A stretch of DNA of 64,000 bases from Lunularia cruciata (Eukaryota > Streptophyta > Marchantiopsida > Lunulariales > Lunulariaceae). Position numbers and translations under genes: made by a program. Location: positions 51,519,665 to 51,583,664 of the forward strand of contig OX419757.1 of NCBI GenBank assembly GCA_948567375.1, read 5' to 3'. Below the pieces are notes generated by a model. It did not search any database, was not told the origin of the DNA, and saw only the letters and a list, made by a program, of their open reading frames with translations. This document shows, piece by piece, positions 1 through 12,577 of the stretch. Position 1 is the first letter of the stretch; every line of letters begins with the position of its first letter.

Positions 1-194
1 TACTCAACATCCTTTCATTTGCAACTATTTCTCTCTCATTGAGTTCTCTAGTGAGAAAAATCTTGAGTCTTGGAGTGTTAGCCTTGGAGGAGTATGATGG
101 AGTTGGGGTTCTTTGCCTTCTTAGTCCATGGTGCGCTACCATAATAGCTACCAAAGGTTCATCTTGAATGAGAGACAGGCCGGCTCATAGTACA
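1..194 (+). repeat. 3' end of a family-A LTR (cut by window edge)
   Basis: This stretch matches the last ~190 bases of the LTRs of the family-A element at 12578-20377 (compare 13066-13254 and 20186-20377). It is more diverged than those two are from each other, so it belongs to an older insertion. Its end reads GGCTCATAGTACA, five bases longer than the GGCTCACA end of the young copy. The same longer end occurs in the solo LTR at 48522-49220. The sequence after it does not contain the family-A primer-binding site, so this is a 3' LTR or solo LTR. Confidence 0.85.
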
Positions 195-3100
195 TAACTA
201 TCATTTGTCATGCCTGCCTTCCTAGAGGCCGTTGGCCTCCATAAAAGTGGCCTTTGGAAAACATGAGAGACAAATTAAAGAGGATGATGCTAAAATCACA
301 TTGAAAAATAGAAATTGCCAAGAAATGTACATCCTGGCCTTATTGGCTCAATGGAGAAGAGTAAAAGTGAGGGAAGGAAGAGGATGAGTAGTAGAGGTTG
401 AGGAAGACAAACTCACAACTGATTATTGTAAATGGAATCCTAAAAGGAAATCAAGTGAGAGTATTAATAGACCCTAAAGTAACAAAGAATGTTTTGTCTT
501 GCTTTGTTGCAATAAGGTTGGGGATGGAACTAGAGAAGGATCAGAATGAAGAAGTAGAGTCACCTAATGGTCAAACAAAGAGGGTTGAGTTGTTACCTAG
601 AAAGGTAACACTCTTTGTGGGGGAGTATTAAGAAGAAATTGAATGGCAAGTTATATGGTTAGCTTATCATGATGTGATCTTAAGCATACCATGGATGGAA
701 CACTACAACACCATGGTAGATTGGAGAAAGAAAATAGTGAAAACTAGCCAATGTAAGATCATTGGAGATAGGGAAACATCAAAAAGGCAAAAACTACTTC
801 TTTATATCATAGAGACAATAACTATTGATAACACAAAAAGATGTTTCATGGGTCTAATAAGAGAAGTCCAAAGTGCACAAATTGATGGACAAATTCTTGA
901 GCAATCAAAAGATTTGCAAGATTTAATGAGTTTCAATATGTTTTTTGTGATGATTTACCTTCAAGATTACCATAAAAAAGTAGAGTAGATCATAGAATCG
1001 AGATACTTCTTGAGAATACATCTCTTTGTAAAACCTCATATGAACTATCACCTCATGAGTTGGAGGAGTACAAGGCTCAAATTGAGGATGTGCTATAGAA
1101 AGGGTTATCCAACCCAATGTTTCACTATATGGGGCTCTTGTCTTGTTTGTGAAGAAGAAGGATGGTACAATGCATATATGCATTGGTTGCAAGGGCCTTA
1201 ATCAACAAATGGTGAAATAAATACCCATTATCTCACATGGATGACTTTTTTGATCAAGTCAATGGAGCAAAACACTTCACCAAACTTGATTTATGGAGTG
1301 ATTATAACCAAATTAGGATCTTGGAAGAAGACTTACACAAAATTACCTTTCAAACAAGGTATGGACACTTTGAGTACCTAGTGATGTTGTTTGGCCTCAC
1401 CAACACACCAGCCACTTTCATGAGTTTAATGAATGACATAGTTCATCATAGTTTAACAATACTTGATAAGTTTGTTATCATTTGTTATCCTTGATGAAAT
1501 CTAAATCTATAGCATGACAATCAAGGAGCACAAGCAACATCGACAAAAAGTCTTCTAGATTTTGCAACAAAACTTGTTGTATGCCAAAGTCTCAAAGTGA
1601 AAATTTGGCAAGTTTGAAGTAGATTGCATGGGGCACAGAGTAGGTGTAGAAGTTATTCAAGTGATAATGGATAAAATAGATATCATGCAAAAATGGGGTG
1701 CACTAGAAAATCAGACTCAACTCAAAAGTTTCTTAAGATTGATTGGGTTCTATCATCAATTTTTCAAGGACTTCTCCAAAGTTCCACAATCTAATGGCAC
1801 TATTGGACAAGGGAAATAAGTGAATGTGAGGAACCGTACAAGAATTGGCCCTTTAAGAAATGATAGATGCATTATTACATGCACCAATCTTGAAATATTG
1901 TGATCCAAAATGTCCAATCAAGCTAGCTATAGATGCACCAAGTGTTGCAATAAGAGCAGTCCTATAATAGGAATGGAATGATAGATGGCACTTAGTTGCA
2001 TATTTGTCTCAAAAGCTATTATTGGTAGAGTGCAACTATCACACCACCAAATGAGAAGAGTTGGTTATTGTCTTTGCAACCAAGCATTGGAAGCACTATC
2101 TTGGTGAGAAGGCATTTATAATGGAGATAGACCACAACCCTCTAATGTACCTCAAGACACAAAAACTTATATCTTATCAATAGATTTATTGGGCAGAGTG
2201 GTGAAACGGTTCAAGATGAAGATCACATATGTTGAAGGGAAGAAGCAACTTGTAGATGCATTCACATAAATACTTATGATGAACAATTTGATGGTAGATA
2301 TCAAGATGAACTCAAAATTCTAGCCAAGGATTCTTATTGCTACAAAGATTGATCCACAAATCGTAGGAGCTCAATCATACAAAGGTGTTATTAGTACCCA
2401 AGGACTCACCTTTTGTGAAGGAAAGTTATGGATCTTGGATGCTCTAGATCTAAGAACCACCATCCTAGCAAAATATCATGATTTTACCATTGCAAGTCAC
2501 ATTTGAGTGGACAAGATCTTAGATGCAATCAAATGCTATTGCTATTGGCCCAAGATGAGCACCAATATGATGGAGTACATTCAAAGCTGCATATCTTATT
2601 ATCAAAATAAAGCCCCTAAATCAAGCTCTTGTATGACTCTTTTACCCTCCCTACTCCTACACAATGTTGGGAGCAGTTCATCATAGATCTAGTTTGTGAA
2701 TTACCCAAGACCACCTCAAGTTTTGACTACTTTGTAGACCAACTCAAGAAAATGATTCAAGTGTGTCTTATGACCAAGGACATGATTGCCTCACAATTAG
2801 CTAAATATTGTACTTAATTACAATCTTTTTGTCACCATGGTATGTCTTGAGTGTTCATCGCCGATTGGTGCACTCAATTCAATAGTTCATTTTGGAGTAC
2901 ACTCTTTGGGATCTTCAAAACCAAACTTGCCATGTCCATGGCATACCATCTATAAATCATTGGACAAATATAGTGGACTAATCACACTATCAAAGACATG
3001 CTTTGGGTCTTCACTTTAGAGGAGGAAGACAAGTGGGACACCTTACTTCTAGTGGTGGAATTTGCCTATAACAAATCAATGAATGCATCTACATAAATTA

Positions 3101-4369
3101 CACTAGTCTTTCTCATGTATGGAGAATACCCTTTCACACCTTCAATCTTGGTAAAGATCCACCCAATGGCTACAAAAGTCAATGCTACTTTTGTTTCTAA
3201 AATCCAACAAGGGGTGGAGAATGCCAAACACAAGTTGAAAGTAGCCCTAAATTGATAGAAACAATATGCACATGCACATCATAGGCACATAGAGTTTGGC
3301 ATTGGGGATCAAGTGTGGTTTTCACAACCAACTTCACGTTAGTTGGCCCTCATAAGCTCAAACCTCATTTTATTGGGCCTTTCCCATCATCCATTAAATT
3401 GACATAATGACCTATCACCTTGAGCTACTACCACACATGAAGGTCCATCAAGCATTTCATGTTTCCTTGCTACAAAAATATGCACCTAGACCACCCCACT
3501 TTCCTTCCGTATGAGAAGTTAGACCTTGTCAAACACTCATTGATAGCACAAAGAAATACAAAGTCAAATGCATTCTCCAAAAATGCATCCGTGGTACTTG
3601 CCATCTACATGTGGAATATCTCATACATTGGAAAGGTTACCTCTTGTATGAGGCAACATGGGAGCCTATAACTAACTACCAATGCACCGATGTTATTGCA
3701 TCTTTTGAGCAACAACTTTGCAACAAGGATGTTGCATCTTAAAAAGAGGGGAGGTTTGTAATACCATTAGCTAGACAAATTATCTAGCAGTAGAAATTGG
3801 CTTGGTAATATCTTGAAGGATATTATATATGATAATCTAAGTAGATATAAAGGTGTCACCAAAAGAGTACTTCCACTAATATGGTAGAGTTCAAAACACC
3901 CTAAAAACTTTATAGCCAATTTTGGAGGCCTAAATAGATGAATTAGGTATCAAAAATGAAATTTTTATCCCCCTTTTGAACAAGATGCATTGCCTTCCCT
4001 CTCCTTGTTGGTCTTGTTGAGAGCTTTCTAATGGTACCTTGTCCATGTTGTTTTGAGCTTCCTATAAGAAGATTCCCCAAAGACATCCTTGTCTTAATTG
4101 GTTGGTCAAACAAGTTTGACCAACCAAATAGGACAAGGATTGACATGTCACCAATCCATATAGCTAATCTAAGGTGGAGCTCACTGACATGTCACCAATC
4201 CATGTATCTAATCCAAGGGTGCAACTCCTTTGTGTGGATCCTCTTTGTTATATAATAAAGATAAGGTGTTACTTTGGGCATTGGAGTATTGAGGGATGAA
4301 GCCTTATGCTTCTCTTGTGTTCTTTCCTTCTATTTCTCTTTGGGTTTCTCATGTCCTTGGGACATTACA
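195..4369 (+). mobile_element. Fossil Ty3/gypsy chromovirus (element E), 3' part with LTR
   Basis: Remains of an LTR retrotransposon read left to right. Parts in order are a protease-like segment (about 0.4-0.7 kb), reverse transcriptase (about 1.2-1.8 kb, with phrases such as [11 protein letters not shown] and [10 protein letters not shown]), RNase H (about 1.9-2.3 kb), integrase (about 2.5-3.2 kb) and a chromodomain-like tail (about 3.5-3.7 kb). A purine-rich tract and a 3' LTR follow. The chromodomain at the end of integrase places it among chromoviruses. No 5' LTR is seen; the left boundary near 195-280 is uncertain. It is heavily broken and clearly old. Confidence 0.8.
3757..4369 (+). 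repeat. 3' LTR of element E
   Basis: The LTR starts TGTAAT directly after a purine-rich tract (AAAAAGAGGGGAGG at about 3741-3754, the plus-strand primer site) and ends ATTACA, giving perfect inverted termini and a length of 613 bp. A TATA-like stretch lies near 4247-4260. No partner LTR is in the window, so identity between LTRs cannot be used to date it. Confidence 0.7.
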
Positions 4370-4905
4370 CCAATGCGCACTGTCTTGCACACAATTTCCA
4401 CTTCACTTCTTTTATGCAATCAATTTATCAACAACAAGAAATCAGTACTCAACAAAAATTGCTAATAGGTCTTAATCATATCATCAAGCCACAACCACCC
4501 AAGAGAACACAAGTGATGCTTGATGGTCTCTATCCACCATAGTAAGGACTTTGAAGGCTAAACATAAAAGAAATAAGCTCTCTAGAGCTGCACTTTGAGA
4601 TATACTCTTTTTGGAGCAGCCAAGAATCAAACCCTAATGTGGTATTTGATAGCCCATTTGATGGTTCAAATGGTAGCTCAATGGTGCAATTAGTTGACCT
4701 AATACAATATCTAGCCATCATTAAGTAGTCCTTAAGCATTGATAGCATGGTGACCGCCAAAATTATCACTCGAGCATCCTAGCAAACTAGATTCAATGCT
4801 ACAAATAGCATGATACCATGCATGCTCTCATTGTTATCAAATGAGTGGTGTAGACTTTAGATAGCTCTCCCCATAGCCATGGGAAGCTATGGTCACATAT
4901 TTTAG
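4370..4905 (-). repeat. Diverged remnant of a family-C type LTR
   Basis: The reverse complement follows the family-C LTR (43466-44166) over several hundred bases with many differences. Shared blocks include the stretch around CAAAGTGCAGCTCTAGAGAG and the GGTTGTGGCTTGAT block. It abuts the end of the element-E LTR at 4369. The right boundary is approximate. It is older than the C copies at 10370 and 40121, or comes from a related subfamily. Confidence 0.6.
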
Positions 4906-6740
4906 GAGGCAATTGCCGGCAATATATCTAGGAGCATGGACACAAGTGATCCCTAGATTGGCATATAGGTTCTTACATGAGTCTCATATCATATTTTACT
5001 TGTACCTATCATGATTTTTGATGTTGTTTCCTATGCATTCTAGTCATATCTTTGGTTGGCTCATGACCTATTGCCAAGACCCTATGTATAGTATTGCTCT
5101 ATAGTTTGTTGACTTTGAATTCCTAGACTCTAGGAAGATTCAAGCAAATCTTAGTAAGTACATCCTCAGTGAGGTGCATGTTCTTGATAGAGCTAGGATT
5201 ATCTCCTTTGGAGAGGAAGGATCTGGTGCTTGACTATATGGCTCTCCTTTGATTGAGAACTTTTGGTTCACTTTGGTACCACGGCCCTTTGCCTAAGACC
5301 ATGATTACCAATTCCAACAATTTTAGGGCTATCAGACTTATGTATGTGTGGTTACACATAGAATCCATTGGGGATCCATATTATAAGTGGAGAGCTCACT
5401 AGCGTTCATGGATACAATAACTTAGATCTTATGATCCACTCAATCCTAGATTCAAAGTTAATGATAGTTGGACGTGCTAAAACCTCCTCCTTGGAGCATG
5501 AGGTGCAAACATAGTCTCATTCATGGATGGCCAACATACCTTGTTTGACATGGTGTTTTCAAACTTACTTTGGGTAGAGACTATGGTTTGAGCCGGCACA
5601 TAGGCAAGAGTTGCAGCAACCATTGTAGCTAGGGCAAAGGAGGACCACTATGCACCTTTGACACCTTTTTCCCATTGGTCATGTGGATTTTTGGCCATCT
5701 GCATTACCGCTTTGACGGTCTCCTTCAAGGTGCAATATGAGGCTCCCTAAAGAGGAGAGGTGCACTAGCTATCTCACCCATCATGCTTGCATCTTACTTT
5801 TGCCAATGGATATTTGTCACCTTACAGCAATCACAAGCATTGGGGCTTCACCAATGGCCAGCAACAATAGGAGCTTTGGACACAACTAAGCCCTTCCCTC
5901 CCTCCTCACCCATCTACCATATATACCTTTGGAGGACCTATATTATCATATAGTTCATGAAGAGGTTACCTTGTTTATTTTTCCATGTAAGGCCAAGGCC
6001 ATTGTTTCTCATTGGCTTATGGGCCCTTTTGGCTTGGGCCTTCAACTTAATTTCTCCATTGCCTTTTGTGGTACTTTTGTACTCTTTCTTATTCCGTTGG
6101 GGTATACCATTTGGACTTCTTGCCACTTCATTACATTTGTAGTAAATTTAATAAGATATTCCATGAGAAAAATCTCTTGTAAGATTGAACAGAGCTATGA
6201 ACTTATATGATGATCAAGTGATAGTAGCGGATGTTGTGGATGTTATGTACCCTACGCGTGATATAGTTTTGGAGTGAGTGATTACTCATCCTCCTGGATG
6301 GAAGGCAAATGGAGCATCAGTACACAAAGTTTCCAAGTATAAAGGTATGTAGCAAGGGACCCCTCTTTGTTCCTCTAGCCTTAGAGTTATATGGAGCAAT
6401 GGACACGGCCGTGGACATATTTTTCAAGGAGTGCACAAGAGAATATCATATCAGACTGCAAGGGATACCATTCTCACTCTCATACTTCATAGTATATTTT
6501 AGACAGCATATGTCCATTGCTCTACAAAGAGCATTGCCTAGTGCAATCTATAGGACAGCAATCACACTAAGTGATGATTCTTTGCATGCTCTCGCGGTTT
6601 GTAAACCTTACAACTTGCATAGTTTGGATATCTAGTTGGGGCAGATTTGTCATATCTATACTATTGGGGCTTAGTCTCATTTTTCCTCTTTTGTCTCACC
6701 CTTGTATTCACCCTTGTATGGCTTGATGGGGTCTTCCAAT
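4906..6740 (+). pseudogene. LINE (non-LTR retrotransposon) 3' portion, decayed
   Basis: Segments of this block recur at 44.75-45.9 kb, in mixed orientation, so it is a dispersed repeat. An open frame of 108 codons at 6309-6635 resembles, from memory of the family, the C-terminal tail of a plant LINE polyprotein whose reverse transcriptase is seen at 9390-10369: it has FALELYGAM-like, YFRQ and SIALQRA phrases. The frame before it (about 4.9-6.2 kb) is broken by many stops and shifts. The name rests on that recollection and on the shared repeat, so an unrelated repeat is possible for the left part. Confidence 0.45.
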
Positions 6741-8750
6741 TCATCTTGTTTTTCTCATGAAAAGTACATCTACAAGAATTTCCGATAAAGTTTGACTTAA
6801 ATATACAACGACGATAAAAAAAAAAGGTGAAGTCTGTTTCCGTTTAAAGGCAGGCAAGTTGGACCTGTACACTTTGCGTTTGATGCACGACCTGTAGCGT
6901 TCATCATACCTTTCTACTGTCATTATGCCAAATTCCTGGACAGAGAATGTATGTTGTCGCAGTGAACCATTGGTACAGAGCGTGGTACCGAGTTTATCCT
7001 ATACGTTTCTATACGCTTTTGATAACTCATTTGTATTTAAAAAGTACGAGTTGCCGCCTGGCTTGTGCGCAGGTTTAGAACAGAGAGCGCAATCACAGAT
7101 AAACTAGGGGAAAATTCCAGGTAAAGACTCCACAACAGCCGATATTGACCACGTCGACTTTGCGGTACCGCAAGTTGCCAGAACTCTTCGAGAGATACCG
7201 CGAAAAAACTCAACAGTATTCTGAGTCCCCGTTCAAGCCTTGCCGTCCTATGGATTTAAAAGAAATGAAATTATTTTTTATTATCTTCACAAAAAGTAGA
7301 ATTAGTTACAGTATAAAATATCACAGAGTGCATGGTCAGAGAGATTTAATAATCCTGGTTTCATTGTACGGCTTGATGGGGCCTTCCCATCCTTCGTGTT
7401 TCCTACGCGCGCCGCCCTTTCATTTAAAGACCGTTTACAAATAGCTCATTTGTCAGGTTTATAATGTTTGAGAAAAGAGTAGACTTTACAGGGTCAATTT
7501 CGTACCATCATGAGCATTTCCGTCCAACGTCGTGAGAGAGTTCGAAAAGAAACAATCGGCTAGGTCGCCTGGTCTAATTGTGATCTAATGTTTTCATAAG
7601 TTTATCTTATGTTAGACAATTGAGATAGGTGCTCATCTATCGATATAGCTTACCGGTGGTGAGACCTAAATATTTATATATATATTCTCATATTCATTTA
7701 ATTCGATGCTCTGACTGAATTTTTCTTTTGAATAAGTTACGTCACAAGAGTATTCATTGCCAGCACTAACTCTGCAGCTATAACTTACAACCTCCACCTC
7801 CATCGAGGATTCACCCAACTTGAGTACAGCAAAGTCGAAGTGCAAAATATGGAGTGCTGTTCAGTCTATCTCTGCGTAAATTTCTCAATCATTAGTTACA
7901 CAGTAATGCAGACACTCATCTAGGTTGTCAGCCGTTGTAAGAGGGGCGAAGGACGGAGATGTGGAGATGGTGATATCAGTACTCTAATTCCCTATAAAAG
8001 CGAAGGCCGTAGTGTCTTCATTTCTGACCCTCGATCTTAAGTCTATTTTGTCAGCAGCCCAAGGCCTTGGCCAGCCGTTTTCAACCTCCAAGACATGGGG
8101 TCCTTTCGCTTGCAATGCAATTGCCAATAGCTATGCAGCAGTCATGAGACAACACATAAATCATAGCACGAACGCAGTGACACAGAGAGATTGACGAAGG
8201 ATAACGACATTACACAGTGTACAAGGCGTTCATTAGCTATATGCAGTCGAGCGAAAACCAAGTCCCCACTGAGATAAGATTGAGGACAGTACATCCGACT
8301 ACCCACTTGCTGAGCGTGCGACGTACATGCTAGGGAACCGTACTAGTGATCGACCAAAGACATTTTGAAAGCCGACAACTGAATAGCACTTAGATGACTA
8401 CAGCAGAGGTAATCATCTGTTTGTCTCATCATCATATATCTCAACGATAGGTATCAAGCTCGGTTAGAATGAATCCAAAAGACAAATTATTAACCTGGTC
8501 ACACTGGGAGTAGTGCCACGTATATCTGCTGCATATATACACACTGGGAGGGAAAGGTGAGCGCGTAGAAAACACGAAGGACGGGGAGGACTCATAAAAC
8601 CGAAATATGTATAAAATAACCCAAAGGAAAAAGAAACAGAAGTACAAAGCAGCAAGGAATGCCAGAGAGGATAAAGAGCACTGAGCCCAATAAAAGCAAA
8701 CAATGTACGATCTCTCTATTTTCAGCTGAGTGGCATAGTATGCATCATCA
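6741..8750. other. Low-copy island without a recognisable gene
   Basis: This stretch has visibly more CpG than the retroelement DNA on both sides and no retroelement coding signal. Reading frames are short and none resembles a known protein. A TATA-like CTATAAAAG occurs near 7991. Three related ~45-base segments lie at about 6718-6762 and 7371-7415 (same strand) and 8563-8606 (opposite strand). A ~50-base segment near 8103-8155 resembles one near 51987-52035. I see no RNA gene. Confidence 0.5.
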
Positions 8751-9380
8751 ATATTCCAGCTAGTTGTATTGTATTTTATTATCTAATTGTCTAGTTATCC
8801 CATTATCTTATAAAAGAAAAACTCACCTTTATTGCTTCCATCAAGTTTGAAAATTGAACATAGTCGCTAATGGAACGTTGTGAATTGTTAATTTTTCAAG
8901 TAGGTTATATTTTGGAGTTATTGGATATTAGTTTTCCATGTTCATGTCTATTCTATATGTTATCCCATTCACTATATGATGAGGTTAGATAGATATTTTA
9001 TTTATCATTTGACCATCTCGGCACGGGATCTCTTGGACGCATTAACATGGTTCATTTTATTTTTACTCCTTCGATGGTGTTTTTTTTAATGCTAGAGAGG
9101 GATACATAGAACATAGAGAGGTGGTTGTTAGATTTCATCAATTCTGAGTGGAGGATTGGGCCGCCCTAAGGGGGAATCTATTAGGGTTGTATGTTTTAGG
9201 AGATAGGTTTTACCACAGAGTCCATTCAATGATAACAATGTAGGATATTGGGTTAGGCGGGAGGGTTTAGTAAAGCAACATGAGCACTAATGTTTATAGC
9301 TAATCCTACAGATGAGACTATCTTTTCTCTACACTCACTACATCTTATGACATGAGAGGGATTACCACTAGAGCTCTTAG
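8751..9380. other. AT-rich spacer, nothing recognised
   Basis: The sequence becomes AT-rich and poor in CpG near 8750, like the repeat DNA to its right. It may be the 5' part of the LINE that becomes recognisable at 9390, but I can see no protein similarity in it. Confidence 0.35.
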
Positions 9381-10369
9381 ATTATCAACTTGAGTAGCCT
9401 TTATGTCTTGAAAGGTTCACTTTTTGCACAAGCATTGTGCATTACCTGTCGCCCTTCCTCAAGAGTGTTGTCAAGGATGGTATATGAGCATCTTAGAGAT
9501 TACTTTCAGGCAGATGATCCTTCTAGTGGTTTTATCGAGTTGTTTCAGGTGGCTGTAATAGTAGCAAGAGGAGACATTCCTCTGTTTGTTAGTCGGGTGT
9601 TAGGTGTTAATCTACTTCTTGTGATGGAGAAGGACATGGGTGCATTAGACTGATTGCTATTGGAGAGAGCTTTTTGTGTTTGGTCAGTTGTACCATTGTC
9701 TTTCAGCATTGTTCTCACTTCCAATAGCACCACAATCCACATCAATTTGGCGTAGCTACACTTGGAAGATGTGAGGTTATACTCTAGGCATTATGGCACT
9801 CCTAGATATCCATCTAGAGTGGGTCATCCTATTGGCGGATGTTAACAATGCTTTTAATAGCATCTCATGAGCATCCATCTTTAGAGAGCTTAGGGCGATT
9901 GGTGGATCCTTAGCGAGTCTTATTCCTTTTTGGCTCTTTTGCTTCCCTTTACTACTAGCATGGTTGTTCACAAGAAGAAGTCACAGTCTTGGAGTCAATT
10001 GTTGGTACACATCAAGGAGATCCTTTAGGGAGGCCCTTATTTGCCATTGCTCACTTTAGAGTTCTCTTATCTACTACTTTGGCCATGCCAAGTTATGTAT
10101 TTCTCTCCTTGGTAGATGATACACACATCGTATGCATTGTAGATCAGATTAGGCAAGTGTTTGACCACTTGACTATCAAGCTACATCTAGTAGGCTTGAG
10201 AGTCAAGGTGTCAAAGTGCAAGGCCTGGTCCCCTTTAGGTATCCCTCCAAAAGGGGTGAGCTTCCAAAGGGGTGTTTCACACCTACATATGGACTATGTG
10301 TTCTTGATGTGCCAATAGGATATGAGGATTTTGTCACACATTTCTTAGACGCTCCTCTTGCAAAGGATA
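9381..10369 (+). pseudogene. LINE reverse transcriptase, decayed and interrupted by element C
   Basis: The three forward frames together carry the order of motifs of a plant non-LTR reverse transcriptase. An N-terminal segment ends at the stop near 9651 (SSGFIELFQ...RGDIPLF). A RLIAIGE/HQFGVAT segment follows in another frame, then ADVNNAFNSIS near 9838, GTHQGDPLG at about 10006, SLVDDTHI near 10117 and KCKAWSPLG near 10216. A tail in another frame, GCFTPTYGLCVLDVPIG, runs to 10369. At least three frame changes and several stops are needed to pass through, so it is a pseudogene. It stops exactly where the family-C LTR begins, so C inserted into it. Confidence 0.75.
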
Positions 10370-11030
10370 TGTCGTGTGTGTACACATTGCTACACAACAT
10401 ACTTCATTGTCAAAATCACATACTATAGAAGCACAACTCACACATAAGTCATACATGGGCTCTAAAGTGCCACAATAATCAATTCGTCTACACAACTCAA
10501 ATCACACTCAATCAAATCAGTACTTGATCTATCACGCAATAATCTGCCAACAACTAGGCCCTGATTATAGTCAAGCCACACCCACTCTAGCTAAGAGACT
10601 CCAGGTGATGCTCACTGGCATTTTATTCACTCTAGCCAAGAACTCAAAGGCTTGACAATAGTGAAGTGAGCACTTTGGAGCTGTACTCCTAGGGTATACT
10701 CCTAATTTTGACCTAAGTCTCACACCAATGGTCCCACTAACAGCACACCCAATGGTGTGAATGGTGCAAGTGAAGGTAGGTCCCATGATGTAGTCAGTAC
10801 CCAAAAGACAAAATCTGACCGTCGGAAAGTAGTCTATGAGTAGTTGCCAAAATACCTCTAACTACTATCACTACTACTCTAGTATCCAAGCAATTTAGAT
10901 GCAAAGCTACAAATGATGTGACAACTATTGTGCATATACACATTGCTATACAACATACATCACTATCAACATCACACACTATAGAAGAACAACTCACACA
11001 TAAGTCATACATGGAGTCCAAAGTGCCACA
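10370..11030 (-). repeat. 3' LTR of family-C minus copy
   Basis: Read on the minus strand it starts TGTGGCACTTT after a GGGAGG polypurine tract and ends ACGACA. It is about 661 bp long. The opening ~100 bases recur at its end (about 10471 down to 10370), as in the plus-strand copy. It aligns along its whole length with 43466-44166. Confidence 0.75.
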
Positions 11031-12577
11031 AATGCCTCCCTAGCTGGCAGTTAGGTCCCTCTAACTCCAAATAGCCATCTACTCCAAGTATATGGTATAC
11101 CCTATGGTAGGCAAAAGATCAAGAGGCCGGGTGCTATCAAGCCCCATCGTTATTTGCATATCTACAATCTATATTATATAAACAATGAACTAGCTGTAGG
11201 TCAAGTACATCTAGGATATAACCATTGTCCCCAAGGAACCACCGTGAGGGGAGGAGTTGTACATGCTATATAACATCTTCTTGAATAGCTATCACACACT
11301 AACATAGTAGCAGCTCCACCAGAAAAGCTGCATAACATACACGGCAAGCCTACAGTACAAGTGCCAAGTTTGGGTCCATAGTACCATCAATGTTTGGGAG
11401 GTGGCATGGCGCACAATTATGCACATGATTCTTCCAAACAACACCATCACATCCTTCCAACACAAGGACTTTAGATGGCAAAACCTCATGCACTCCCAAG
11501 ATAGTGCGGCTTGTAGAAACACCAAGTATCATTGGGGTTGTTTGCCATAGATATACATAATCACTTGGATGAAATTGACACATCAAGGATCTATAAAAAT
11601 GGTAGCAAAGCGTAAGGTATCCCTATGCTAAGAAATTGCCAAGTTCTCAAAGGCCATTGGAATTACTCTTTAAAAGATCTCTGCCCATTGAGAACATGCG
11701 CTCATCTATACATTTGGATCATCCAAGTCCAACACTATAGTAGCATCTTGATGAATGGTTGTAGGTAAATCTGAATCTCATCCATAGAGTAGAAAGTAAG
11801 GTGAGAAGGATGTTAAGGAGGCTTGCCAACTGAACTGATAGCCCATGGCCAATCAAGGTAACTAGAGAACCCAATCTCCCAAGTGGCCTCTCTACAAACC
11901 ATACTTTTGCAATCATCTCTTCATTGTCTAAACCAATCTCTCTACTAAGCCAGTTGCCTTAGGGTGATCTCGGAAGGTAACACAGTGATCAATCAAAGCC
12001 TTGTCACACAAGACCTCAAACTCCACTAAGAACTTTGTACCTTGATTAGTTAAAACCTCAATGAGTGCACCAAGATGACTAAGAACTTGATCCAAGAACA
12101 AATAAGCCGTCCCTTCATTGGACTTGTCAAGAAGTACCACCAACTCAATCCACTTGGAGAAGTACTCCACCATCACCAAAACATACCAATGGTCTCTCAT
12201 AGTCAATAGTAAAGGTCCAACAAAGTCCAAACTCTAGTAGTAGCCCAACCCCATGATAGGTAATGGGTGTAACTATGCCATAAGAGCATTAAATGATGCT
12301 CTAACTTGGTCACAAACCACACATCTGGCAACAAATTGTTGTACATTGGTCTGCATACCGTACCATCAATAATGACTTTGGAGTAAGCTATATGTACACT
12401 TTACTCCAAAATGTCCTAGCTCCTCATGAGCATGACGGACCAATTGTGGTCTCTAAGATGGAAGCGGTACTACTATCACTCTACTATCCTCCCATACACA
12501 CAAAAGGTGTTTGCACTCCAACTGAACCGCCTAGCTTGTTGAAAAACACGGTCTCTCTCCTTGGCCCTAACTATGCC

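Noticed and set aside
8464-8703. Minus-strand 79-codon frame in the low-copy island
   Set aside because: It resembles the frame at 7145-7444 only over the ~45-base repeated segment, so it reflects a DNA repeat rather than a protein family.
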